DNA of 64,000 nt from Aquilaria yunnanensis (taxonomy: Eukaryota > Streptophyta > Magnoliopsida > Malvales > Thymelaeaceae). The notes beneath the pieces were generated by a model. It was not told where the DNA came from and ran no database searches. It saw only the letters and a list, made by a program, of their open reading frames with translations. Both the position numbers and the translations under genes were made by a program. Positions within the stretch are counted from its first letter, which is position 1. Every line of letters begins with the position of its first letter. The stretch spans positions 89,418,893 through 89,482,892 of the forward strand of contig CM077594.1 of NCBI GenBank assembly GCA_039654915.1. The letters are read 5' to 3'. Positions 17,601 through 28,481 of this stretch are shown here, one piece after another.

Positions 17601-17754
17601 TTGCAGTGTGGTGTTGGGTAAACCTGACCATAATGCTATATTTTCAAGTTAGGATCAATTCAGGTTACGATCTTGAACCTGTTTGATTCGATTTAGGAAA
17701 TGACAGCTACTTACTTATGGCTTCAAAAAAAATTAGGTTTGGGCCCGAACTCGA

Positions 17755-18027
17755 TCCTAATTAATTTGGCTCATTTTTTTTCTCTCTTTTTTTTACTATA
17801 ATCATTATGATGGATGGAGAAATGCCACATCAACCCAAGAATGAGGGAAAATTACAACTTTTATTCTTAGTTATCCATTTATCTCAATTCAGACCATAAG
17901 TCCTATTTTGTATGCTAAAATCATTATTTTTTGTAGAAAATATTACATAGTAATTGGAGAATATTTAAAAACGTGTGAGGCTATGTTTATCTTGTCAAGA
18001 ATTATAATAATCTTCAAAATCATTAAC

Positions 18028-18079
<52 letters not shown>

Positions 18080-18925
18080 GAGAATGGAAAAAATTGAGTC
18101 TTAACCCTTGAAAAACTTGTTTTCTCCTATAGAAACCCTAAAATATGCCATTTGACGATCTGGCCATCATCTTCACTCATCTCCCATTTGCCACTCTCCC
18201 ATGGCACTTGGGCCATTATCATCCATGAAAGTCACCGAAAAATGGGTGTATCTTGTTGCACGAACTGGAGAATAATAACCTCATGGTTAGGTTAATGAAT
18301 TTGGTTTAAATTGATGAAATTGAGCCTCTAATAAATTATAAAAATTCAAAATCATAAACTTGATTTCATAAATCAAAAGTATATCAAGATAAATTGGACA
18401 GGGGGTGTGGCATCACCAGGATCACCAAGCCTCTGGTGGTGAAACCCTTTAGTAAGGCTGTCATTCAATGTCATTGGAGTAGTGCCAATTGAAGTATAAT
18501 CCATGATAGCAAACCAGTTGGAACACAAGGTAAGCCATGCCAAAGCAGGTGGGTGCTGGCCATGGGGAGGCACCTTAATGGCAACCAATCCTTGGGCTAC
18601 CATGTCGCTCTAGGCGATAGCAGCCTACAGCATTACCAGTGCTCAAAAGTAAGAGAAAGGGAAATGATGGTTGAATTGTTACATGGACAAGTTTTTTAGG
18701 GTTTTAGTTTCTTGGTGTTAAGCAGGGTTTTTACACATTTCTTGCTAAATGGTTATTTAGTGATTTTTTTTATACAAAAAAAATTAAGATTCCAATTAAG
18801 TAACATAATAAGGTTAAGGACAAAATTAATAATTTTCCCTATAATCTTGGGTGGCATTTTTTTTGTCTATCATAACTATTTCCATCTAAAAAAATAAAAG
18901 TGAAACAATTTAATTAGGATGAAGA
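17755..18925. mobile_element. Inverted-repeat element, MULE-like, about 1.2 kb
   Basis: The segment at about 17760-17880 (with ATCATTATGATGGATGG, AAATGCCAC, GGGAAAATTA) matches, inverted, the segment at about 18795-18925 (with the complements of TAGTTATGATAGAC, AAATGCCACCC, GGGAAAATTA). The interior includes an AAT microsatellite and a 76-codon minus-strand frame with no known domain (18373-18603). Ends and target duplication are unresolved. Confidence 0.4.
18028..18078. repeat. (TAA)17 microsatellite
   Basis: Seventeen uninterrupted TAA units run across this interval. Confidence 0.95.
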
Positions 18926-19431
18926 CATAAATGGAACAAACTAGAGGCTAGGGACAAAAGTATAACAAGAATTAAAGATTAGGCACGGATGCATTTAACC
19001 TAACCTGGAGGATCTCACCCGGCCCTGTGTTGGCTACCACGTGTTGACCCTGATAGTACCTTGATGACCCTCAATCTCAAGTGATCTTGATGGTTTCCTG
19101 CATCAATTTGGATTCTATACATTTACCCTTTTTAGGGCAAAACAGGGAGTAGTTTCTTTTGTAAAACAAATGACGTTAGAAAAGTGAAACTAGGTCAAGA
19201 AAGTGTAATGTTGATTACATCTCTTCAAAGTTGGTGTAACAAATTGATGAATGGAAAAGTATCTTGAGAGAGCTCAATTGCTTAAGATATTGGGAGTAGG
19301 AGACTGTGAATTAGGGTTGAAGACCAAAAGCTTGTATATGCTTTATTGAATAGAAAAAATAATATAAACTTACAGTCATCAATGAAGTTGCAATAACATC
19401 TAAACAAGGTAGACACATTGATTGTAAAAGC

Positions 19432-19880
19432 ACTATTAAAATGAGGTCATTTTCCAACGGTCTTCCAATGTTCTTTCATTGGTAATTTTGAAATTTCTAA
19501 CACATGGCCGTTTGTAATGAGCCATTGGAAGTCTATGCTCTTGTAGTTGAGTTATCGACAACTAAATTTCAAATCATTGGTAATTTGCAACTTAAGACCA
19601 TTATGGCCGAGCCAATTATAGCAATAGTCAAACTATTACCAATGGTTCAAGCCAGCGGTATCCTTGGTAACTACTGATTACTTGGGCTATTGGTAATGCA
19701 CTATAGTCTAAGCTGTTGATAATTATCAATGGTCCAAACCGTTCGTAAGGCACCAAGGTCTTGACCATTGATAGTTTACCAAAGGTCAAAGCCATGGTAG
19801 TTGTCAAAGGCTTAAGCCGTTAGTAAAGCCCACCAACAGTTTTAACAATTGGTAGGCAATTGATAATGCTCTAATTCTAC
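19432..19880. mobile_element. CACTA-like terminal region with repeated CATTGGTAA motifs
   Basis: The segment begins CACTATTAAAATGAGG, resembling a CACTA terminus. CATTGGTAA, TATTGGTAA and their inverses then recur many times up to about 19870, the pattern of CACTA sub-terminal repeats. No second terminus or transposase was found. Confidence 0.35.
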
Positions 19881-21141
19881 TTGGTGGGTCATTTTTTATG
19901 TTTAATTTAACTTATATGATTATGGTTTCCATAGGCAACATACACAATCCAGTCAATATGATCCATGCCAATATTGATATATTCAATATAAAACTAATTT
20001 TCATTCATCCATCATAGTCGTATCTAATCCAAATAAGTCATGAACAACTCCTACGAGTCGTAACATATGATTGCATTTACACCATCTTAGAAAATGCTAA
20101 CAAACAAGAGTTCAAACTAATGTACCTATTCCAAATGATAGTCAAACTAACACCATCTCCTTATTATCAGAGCCCAACTCATCTATGTTCTATGAAGTTG
20201 GTGGAGGTTTTGGGCAGTGCAGGTTGAACGATCAATATATGAGCTCTAACTAAATCCGATTAGCCTCTAAGACAGTCCTATTCACCTTCATCTTGCAATG
20301 GCAGACCCAGATTTTTAATACAAAAGGAGCCAAAATAAATTTTATGCTAAACTACAGTTTTTACAAGGAAATTGACTAATTTTAAGGATATGTCAAAATA
20401 CATTTGCCTTTAAATTTCAAAAAAAATTAAAGATACCTTGCAATTTTAAGGGGTTGAGAGGCTAGTAACCCTCCTTTAGTTCCACCTCTACGATCTTAAC
20501 TCGTTGTCTCCGTTTATGTCACTCCAGCTTTCTACCCAACAACTCTTTGCGCATTCTCTTTTACCAATATTTTTGTACTTGCTTATTGAACAGGGCGGTC
20601 GTACATCTTTTGCCACATTAAAAGGCTTGAACGCACATTAATTATGATAGATTGTGCGGCAATTTGATATTCATAAACTATACTATGTAAATAAATTTAC
20701 TTTTTATAAAAAAAAAACTACGTTATTCAAATAACATTTCATATATTTACAGCTCTAAAAGCTTGGGATTCGCTCTCCAGTTGACAATTTGATCTTTTGA
20801 ATAACAACAGGGCCAACAAATACAGCTGAAACTAGAAACATGTACATCCAAATACGAAAAAAAATAAAATAAGTCAAAGTATCAGCAGGGAAAAAAGCAC
20901 AGGAATGTTGGGTGAAGGAGGTGAAGAAGAAGGGAAGGAAAGAGAAAATTCCATAATCTGGCCAGAAGTCAGCTGCAGCAGGCAGGTGGGCACAGCGGTA
21001 AGCATAAACTCCGTGAAAATTTGTGACAAACAAAAATATATAGAAGCAAGCGATTCATGAAAAAGAAACAAATGAACAAAGCAAAACCATAACCAAATAA
21101 TTAAACTGATGATTAACTCGCTTCATTCTATAAAATCTAAT
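19881..21141. other. Intergenic, no supported gene
   Basis: No recognisable gene. A minus-strand frame at 20755-21033 has a hydrophobic C-terminal part (YMFLVSAVFVGPVVIQKIKL) and lies beside AG/GT-like boundaries, but I could not link it to a family or to a reliable upstream exon. Confidence 0.3.
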
Positions 21142-21482
21142 GACCAATTCGTTTTAACTTAAGCCAACTTAATTCAAAACAACTTATTTTTATGTTTACA
21201 TCTTTTTACTTGAAATCAATTTTATTTGAAAGTCAATATTATTTATATGAAATAATCCATTGATTGTAAAATTTTTATAATACTATTAATTTTTTTATGA
21301 ATTTTTCTTTTTTAAACATTAAAAAAGAAAATTTTATAGAAATATTTAATAACATGATAAAAATTTTGTTTCAAATGGATTATTACACCTATATAGTATT
21401 GACTTTCAAATAAAATTTATTCTAGGTAAATAAGATTTAAAACTATTTTAAATTAAGTTGACTTAAGTTAAATCGAATTGGA
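21142..21482. mobile_element. MITE, GGNCCAATTCG family, copy 1
   Basis: The left end GACCAATTCGTTTTAACTTA pairs inverted with the right end, which reads ATCCAATTCGATTTAACTTA on the minus strand. Inverted similarity continues for about 50 bp per arm and the interior is AT-rich. It is the same family as the element at 22159-22501. No clear target duplication was found. Confidence 0.6.
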
Positions 21483-22158
21483 TGTAAATCTTCTCGCTTA
21501 CTCACTAACACCTACACAAGGAATTAATAACAAAAAATTAAAAAAAGAGAAGCGATGTTAGAGCTGTATTACCATTATCTGTTGTGCACTCGAAGCTGCA
21601 AACATTAAATTGCTAATGTGAAATAGGGATGTCAGGGCCCGGATGCACACAGTTAAAAAGGACCTGGATGAAAGGTTTCTAAAAAACATCTCACAGTATG
21701 CAAAGGATGGATGTCAAAGCTGAATATTTGATTTAAACTTGGATAAAAATACAATTAAAAAACCTTATACTGTTTTAGAGCTTACTAAAAAAATAGCTTA
21801 ATTTGTTTCCAGCCAGGGTAAAGGTCATTTTTATATTTTTTCACTCGTGCGCCCAGCCATAATTTTTAGCAAAAATACCCTCTGTGCACTTAGACATAAG
21901 CGCAGCCATTCTTTGTCCTAAAACTCCACTTATTTTTCTATTTCAATACTAAAGCGTTCATCTTTATTGAAGAGTTTTTAAATTTTGAAACAGTATCCTT
22001 GAAATTTTTAGCTTTTCTAAGTAGAACCCCAAATACAGTTAATCTTAAAATTGATCACTTCTCTCTCATCTTTTAAAAAAATAAATTCTAATTAAAATTT
22101 TTTTATTATCATCGTTTAGTAAATTCAGACTATGATAATTCTTTTCACTGCAAACTAT

Positions 22159-22501
22159 GGACCAATTCGTTTCGTATAAAGTCAACTGACTTTTTTTAAT
22201 TTTTTCATCTTTTTTACGTGAAACCAATTTCATTTGAAAGTCAATGTTATGTAAATGCAATAATCAATTTGAAAGTAAATTTTTAGGATATTGTTAAATT
22301 TTTATGAATTTTTCTTTTTTAAGACTTGAAACTAAAAAAATTTATAAAAATTTAGTAAGATTATAAAAATTATATTTTTAATTGATTATTGTAGCTATAT
22401 AACATTGACTTTTAATTAAAATTAGTTTCAAGTAAAAAAGATGTAAAAATAAAAAAAAGTCATTTTGTAGTCAATTGACTAAAGTTGAAACGAATTGGCC
22501 C
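22159..22501. mobile_element. MITE, GGNCCAATTCG family, copy 2
   Basis: TIRs are GGACCAATTCGTTTC and, from the right, GGGCCAATTCGTTTC. The element is flanked by TAT on both sides (22156-22158, 22502-22504). TIR style and 3-bp duplication suggest PIF/Harbinger, although the usual duplication is TAA or TTA. A fragment of the same family may lie near 60520-60645. Confidence 0.65.
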
Positions 22502-23025
22502 TATGTTTTTGTTCATTTGAGTTTGAAAACCAAACAAGCCACTAGAGTTTCCTGAATGACTCAAGGCCTGCATACTCCGTCTACAACTTACTTACCTGGA
22601 GCTGAGAGTGTGAAACAAAAGTCCACCTCATAAAAAAGCAACGAACCAAACAGATGCAGGAAAATGGCCAAGTCAAACGCCTGCGTGCCGCTTGCCTTTG
22701 TCTCCGCCATACTTTCCTACTTGTCTTATTTAAACCCAGAAATAGACGATTAGGTCTCCTCCAGACATCTTCAGCAAAGTATGACAATATCTAGTGGGGT
22801 GGCCCTTCATTAACTGGAAACTGGGATGCATATTTACACTACGTTTTCAGCCGCTATCTCTTTTCAAGGTGAGTCCAGTTACAGGCCCCCAGAAGCTCAT
22901 GAACAAGCACAGACAGAACACACAGCTACTGTTCTTTTGCAGATAGCTTATATAACATACTTGATCATACTTGAGATACATGAAGTTAAAGACCAAGGAC
23001 GTATAAACACGTACTGCGAGTATAT

Positions 23026-26004
23026 CTAGAGAAGTGGAAATGGAGGCCCTGTCCCACCTTTCTTCTCTGCATCAGGTACACTACGGTAGCAGAATAGGAA
23101 ATTGGACATTTCCCAGCTCCAGTCTTGCTTTCTGAACACAAACATCCTGGGCCATCTGTTTATCCTAACGTAGTGCTCCCTCATATTTGCCCTTCCTTCC
23201 CCAACAAAACTAGTGACTACAGAGTAAGAGCATTCATGCCCACCCCACACCTTGTCACAAAGATCTGCAGTTTGGCTTCCATCTGGGTGGAAGTACCGAC
23301 GCATGAGAGGACCAGTGCCCTTCCAGAATGGATCCAGGTTACGCCAATATTCTGGAGCCCCCTGCGATGAGGATGACAGGAGACGTTAGATCACTAGAGG
23401 TAACTGATCAGGAAGGTAGTAATGGATGGGTGGTTTGAGCCATATTCGGGGAAACCCAAGAAAACTCTCAACTAACATATCCAACAAATGCACAGAACTT
23501 AAGTAGAATCAAGAATACAAACTAGGATAACAGTTGCCACAAGTAGACTAACTCACCACATTACAATTTCCTTTACTTCATTTTGAAAACTGGAATTTAA
23601 AACAAAAAGGAAAGATATGGCGCAGATACACATCCCAAACTTTTGTTTGAGAATTTAACAACTTATAAACAAAATTAAAAAGAACCATGATCTTGCTGCA
23701 TCAAAATAACCAAAGATAACGTTCATTCTACGGTCCCCATTCTTATTTGCATAACATTAAGTCACCTATTTTGAAATTTTCCCCAAGTTATCATATTTGC
23801 TGGAAAAGTTGAGCAAAGCATCCACAAATTCACAATAGACACATAAGTCTAAATGTACACTCTGGAAAGCTTTTTATGTCCCAAACAAATGTACTTCAAA
23901 CCGAAACATGCATTCTGAAGTAAACAGTCCCTCTTATACAGAATTTTGAGTGAGGGTCAGTGGCCCCATTCCCAACCTAGAAAGCTGAGTGCTCCACAAT
24001 CCTGACAAGTATGATTAGGGCTGAGAACTACATCTTGCAAGAAACAGAGAGAAGAGTCAATGAATTCAATCTTCAACAATTTGTGTTTTAATGGTATTAG
24101 GCTCCTTCTGTTGATTGACTTTATTTTAATGAAGTCCAATCACAACTCATGGAACAGTTAGGATGGCTCAAAATGATCAGAAGAAGAGCAGCTCCATCTT
24201 AAGATAAACTACAATAGCTAGACATGCCTAGGTAAAACATAGCTTCAACAACAAGACATACCTTGTTAAAATGAAACTCCCAGGCATGATCGCACAGATC
24301 ATCCTTCATGATGCGGGTCTGATAAAACACCTATGTTAATAGTCCTTGTAACAGAACCATCATAGTGCTAGTACGTGCTGAACTAAACTGAAAGCATGTT
24401 ATGTTCCAACTATATAAATTCATGACCATGTCTAAAATAGACAGGTTAGGTACCAATATCACTCACACGTTTGCTGTCCATGACAGATATGGAATAAGCC
24501 GCCAACTTAGAAAGCCCTCGAACTTGCGAAGCCCGGGGTATATGTGCTTTCCCATTCCATAGTTCCTCACACTATGACAATTGGAGAACTTGTCAGTCTT
24601 GGCTACAGTATTTCCTTAAATTAAAGAATATAACTTTCATATTGTAAAATATTATCATTTTAGATTTTTCTGAAAAAAAAACAATGAGGTTGCTCAAGGA
24701 TATAGTAACCAACCACCACTGCAAAGTTATGTTTGGTACATTGAGAACGTTTTATCCAACGATCTGCTAAGAAGGCACTCTGCAGTAACAAGCTTGATAA
24801 TAGTTGCATGCATGAATTAACAACCAAATAAGCAAAGAAAGTATTCTGGAGCCTCGAGAGTTGAGATTCCAAGTGACAGGCCCATGCAGAATTGGGAAAA
24901 TAACAAGTTGATCAGATAAGATCTCCAATTTCACTAACAACAGTAGAAAAAGGACTCTTAACAGAAAATCATAAGTTACTGTCCATGATCTAATAACTCC
25001 TTGCCTCAAGAAGAAGAAAGAAGAACCAGCTAGAACTCACAACCTTGAATAGCCCCAGTTAAAGTGGATGCTTTTGAAAATAATTACAGTCGGCACATGA
25101 AAGCATTTGCTCCACTTGCAGATGTCCGCAAGTAATGAAAAGAGAATTCAGTTCTTTGAACTAGCTGTCAACTCTACTGGATGCTGAGCTTCATTAACAT
25201 GAATGCTATACCCTGCGACTAGTTCCATCTGTCACATACAAACCAAGGTACATTTGAATGCATACCAAGCAATATTTTTCACTCATCACCGTAAATGTTT
25301 CTCATCCCATGATGAGATAAATGTATAACATATGCAGGGAGTCCTTCACTCTCCATGACATATTCAAATTCAACTCTCTAGCATCAAGAAATGGCACAAT
25401 GGTATAGCTAGATTAGGAGACAAACAGATAAATCCAAGTAAAATACATGGTTAGAGCTCAACTGCCCAAGTGCCAGAACAAATACCCAACGAAAATTTCG
25501 CAGCTAGTGTGCCCAAGTGAAGGAAAAAGCTCCATTCAGTCCAAAGAAATAGTATACTACTACTCACATCAAGGGACCACACGCCTATGTGCAGAAATAA
25601 GCAAAGCCAATTCCTAAACACTCTATGATTCAAGGTTCCGCCAAGAAACACCATTTTTTGCTACCCCGATCAGAGCAACCAACCAAAACCCTGAAGTAAA
25701 ACAAACGAAATATTGAAGAAGAGAGCAAGAAAAAGGAAAAGGCAATGGTACGAACCCTGGAGCTCCAGAGCCTATCGCTGGAAGCGACGGCGTACCAAGC
25801 GCGGGAGACGAGTAGAGATAGTGCCACGCTGCGTGAGTCGAGGTTTCTCAGTATCTTCACCATCAAGTCGACACCAAAAACCTCCAAAGGGTCCCGAAGA
25901 ACCCCTTCATCTTCATCTTCGTCTTCTTCGTCTCTGTCTCCTTCCTTCCCTCGCTTTCTCTTCCTCTTCTTCTGTCGCTGCTCTTGCTCCGTCAACGGCG
26001 CCAT
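23026..26004 (-). CDS. F-box protein, 4 exons, 248 aa
   Basis: Substrate-recognition subunit of an SCF-type ubiquitin ligase, similar in layout to a small plant F-box family typified, from memory, by Arabidopsis At5g39250. Exons: 25756-26004, 24467-24571, 24262-24318, 23026-23361 (747 nt, phase 0 throughout, GT/AG). Residues 11-19 are basic (QKKRKRKRG), residues 23-34 are an acidic run, and an F-box follows at about 41-83 (EVFGVDLMVKILRNLDSRSV ... VSRAW ... SSDRLW). The C-terminal half has no named domain but is distinctive: CEELWNGKAHIPR, KDDLCDHAWEFHFNK, EYWRNLDPFWKG, MRRYFHPDGSQTAD, EHYVRINRWPRM, KQDWSWEMSN. The ATG at 26002-26004 sits in CCATGG context. Frame stays open upstream with further ATGs, so a longer N-terminus is possible but less likely. 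Confidence 0.9.
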
Positions 26005-26079
26005 GGGAGAGAGGGGAGACAGAGGTTTCTCTCCGTTTTTCTTTTGGGCCAACGAAGTTTGGGAAAGGATGAGAGAAGG

Positions 26080-26217
26080 CACGTGAAGCATCATGTGCAA
26101 GGCTTGAGGGTTGATATGAATCTGTGCGCCTCGAATGCTTCGTTCCATGACACGTGGCGGACTGATCCGGAATTTTAACGAATTGCTACGGGGCAAGTGG
26201 TCAGCTTGTTACGTGGC
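26080..26217 (-). promoter_or_regulatory. Cluster of ACGTG (G-box/ABRE-like) motifs upstream of the F-box gene
   Basis: CACGTG occurs at 26080-26085 and again within GACACGTGGCGG at 26149-26160, and ACGTGGC at 26211-26217. Three such cores in 140 bp just upstream of the start codon fit bZIP or bHLH binding sites, for example ABA or light responsiveness. The first may lie inside the 5' UTR. Confidence 0.5.
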
Positions 26218-26355
26218 TGTCACTTTGATTACCTGGTGGCGCTCGCGTGCGCGCTTATCCATATCTTTATGTATAATTATAATATTATGCATTTATGTCT
26301 AGTTTCATAATCCACCTAATGGATAGGAAAATTATTGATATAAAAATGTGTAATG

Positions 26356-26881
26356 TAGGAGTGATCAGTATTCGGTTGAAACTGAAAAAATTGAAAAACT
26401 GAATAAATTTTAAAATTTAGTTCGGTTAATTCGGTAATTAGGTTCGGTTTCGGTTGAAACCGAATAACAAAAATTTCGATTTCGGTTCGGTTTCAGTTTT
26501 AGAATTCGGTTAATTCGGTAACCGAAATAACCGAAATTTTTTATACCAATTTTTTTTAATTTGTTTCATGAACAATAATGCTACCAAGTAACCCAAATTA
26601 GGTTGAATTCTTATTTCCTTTCTTTCCATAGACAATAAATCTTCTATATTGAATGAAATTTGAAAAGAAAAATAATATCTTTATCTCATTTCATCTTTTA
26701 TAGAATTTAATTACCATTTTTTTGGTTAATTCAGTTTAAACCGAACCGAACCGAAATATTTTGGTTCGGTTTGAATTCGGTTTTATGGACTAATTCGGTT
26801 ATTTCGGTTTCTTAGTATCCAAAACCGAAAACCGAATAATTCGGTTCGATTTGAACCGAACAAACCGAATAATCACCCCTA
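26356..26881. mobile_element. hAT-type MITE (526 bp) with perfect 8-bp target duplication
   Basis: It begins TAGGAGTGATCAGTATTCGG and ends with the inverse of TAGGGGTGATTATTCGG. Perfect GTGTAATG copies flank it at 26348-26355 and 26882-26889. The interior is built from repeats of TTCGGTT and its complement AACCGAA, making a long imperfect fold-back. TIR, 8-bp duplication and lack of coding sequence fit hAT MITEs. Confidence 0.85.
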
Positions 26882-27065
26882 GTGTAATGTAAGTATGCAA
26901 TAAAAGAAGTGCATAATATTTAGGGGAACAAAAGAGAAGACAATAGTAACTAGCACATTGTATGCAGAGAAAAAGACAATCAGATATGAAATGGATTTTC
27001 TATGTTAGAAACATGGTAGCAATATTAAAGTTCTCAATTAAATCAATCTTGTAAGAAAAACATTG

Positions 27066-28476
27066 TGTTGGCCCAAGTGCAACCAAGAGGGGGGGTGAAT
27101 TGGTTGTTTTAAAAACTTTAGCAAAATCAAAATTTACAACTAAATTCACTCAACCAAAGACTAAGAACAAACCAAGTAATGCTAAGCACAAATAAAGCAA
27201 GTAAATAAAAGAGAATAAAGGAAAGAGTGCACCGGGATTTATCGAGGTTCAACTCCACCAACCGGAGTCTACGTCCTCTCCTCAAGCTTGCCCACTTGAG
27301 ATTTCCTCCACTATCTCTTGATCAAAATTACAATGGTGTTTTCTTCAAGGTTCACACCAAACCAATCTCTAGTTTTCTCCAAGGCTCACTAGAAACCACT
27401 CCCTAGTTTTCTTCAAGGCTCACTAGAAACCACTCTACACTCAAGAGATTCTAAGACTTTGAATGTTTACAAACTCACAAGCTCACACAATAGCACTCAA
27501 GCTAGATATACAAGTGAAAGCACAACTCTTGGCTCTTTTCTCAAATGATGAACACTTTGATGAGTAGATGATGAATCTTCACTTCTAATGGCCAAGAGTT
27601 GTCTCCAAGGTGTTTCTCCATGTATTTATGCTCATTTGGGGGCCAAAGAGACGTTGAAGAACCGTTGGGAAGGTCAGAAATGTCTCCAAGAAAGCAGGTG
27701 ACCGTTGCTGTCAAATTTGACAGGTTTTGCGTCTGTCGCCCAGTTTCACTCGGGTGAAATATTTTCACTCGGTTGAAAATTCTGTCTAATAACGAAAGTC
27801 AAGGTTTGACCTCCAACGGTTATATTTGTAATTAATGAGTTGTCAGCACTTTATACACGTGGAATCTGACGTGGCATAAATTTATAATTATTTTTCAAAG
27901 ATTTTTCGAATCGAAAACTTGCGCGCAGGTCTGGAATCCAAGTTTCACCCGGTTGAAAATTTTTCATTCGGATAAATAAAATCCTCTCGGGTGTGAAAAT
28001 TGAGTCCAGTTTCACCCGGTTGAAAAAATTTCACTCGAATGATTTTCTTGTCTAGAAATAAAATCCTCTCGGGTGCGAAAACTGAATCCAGTTTCACCCG
28101 GTTGAAAAAATTTCACTCGAATGATTTTCTTGTCCAGAAATAAAATTCTCTCGGGTTCGAAAACTGACTCCAGTTTCACTCGGTTGAAAACATTTCACTC
28201 AAATGAAAATGCAGTTCCAGGATTTTCTTACTTCCAAACTTTCAAACTTCAATGAATTTTTCTCCAAAATGATTTCTTCCTTCACAAGCAATGCTTGAAT
28301 CAACATAAATACTTCAAATATACTTATGAAATAATTTTCCTTCCAAATATCAAAACTTTATCAATAAAAGACCAATTTATAAATCTTTAGGTAAAGCTTT
28401 AAAACACATAAAACAAATATGTTTTGTTATCATCAAAATCAAATAAATGTGACCATGAATGGAACAAAATCCAACA
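27066..28476. mobile_element. Solo LTR (1411 bp), TGTTGG...CCAACA, 5-bp duplication
   Basis: The unit opens TGTTGGCCCAAG, closes AAATCCAACA and is flanked by CATTG at 27061-27065 and 28477-28481. TG...CA ends plus a 5-bp duplication fit an LTR left by recombination. No coding region or second LTR is present. A small non-autonomous element with the same ends is the alternative. It contains an 82-bp tandem repeat. Confidence 0.7.
27923..28230. repeat. 82-bp tandem repeat inside the solo LTR
   Basis: TCCAGTTTCACCCGG anchors recur at 28005, 28087 and 28169 (period 82), with a degenerate unit before and a partial one after. Each unit carries TTTCAC[CT]CGGTTGAAAA, an imperfect palindrome, and CTCTCGGGT. 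Similar motifs occur near 27740-27775. Confidence 0.85.
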
Positions 28477-28481
28477 CATTG

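Noticed and set aside
20755..21071. Hydrophobic minus-strand ORFs that might be a membrane protein exon
   Set aside because: No family recognised, no reliable upstream exon, and overlapping frames give equally long translations.
25713..26178. Plus-strand ORFs of 64-119 codons with Ser or basic runs
   Set aside because: They are antisense to exon 1 and the 5' region of the F-box gene.
26005..26196. Longer N-terminus for the F-box protein using upstream in-frame ATGs
   Set aside because: The upstream sequence resembles a 5' UTR and promoter with ACGTG motifs, while the ATG at 26002-26004 has the better context. Not fully excluded.
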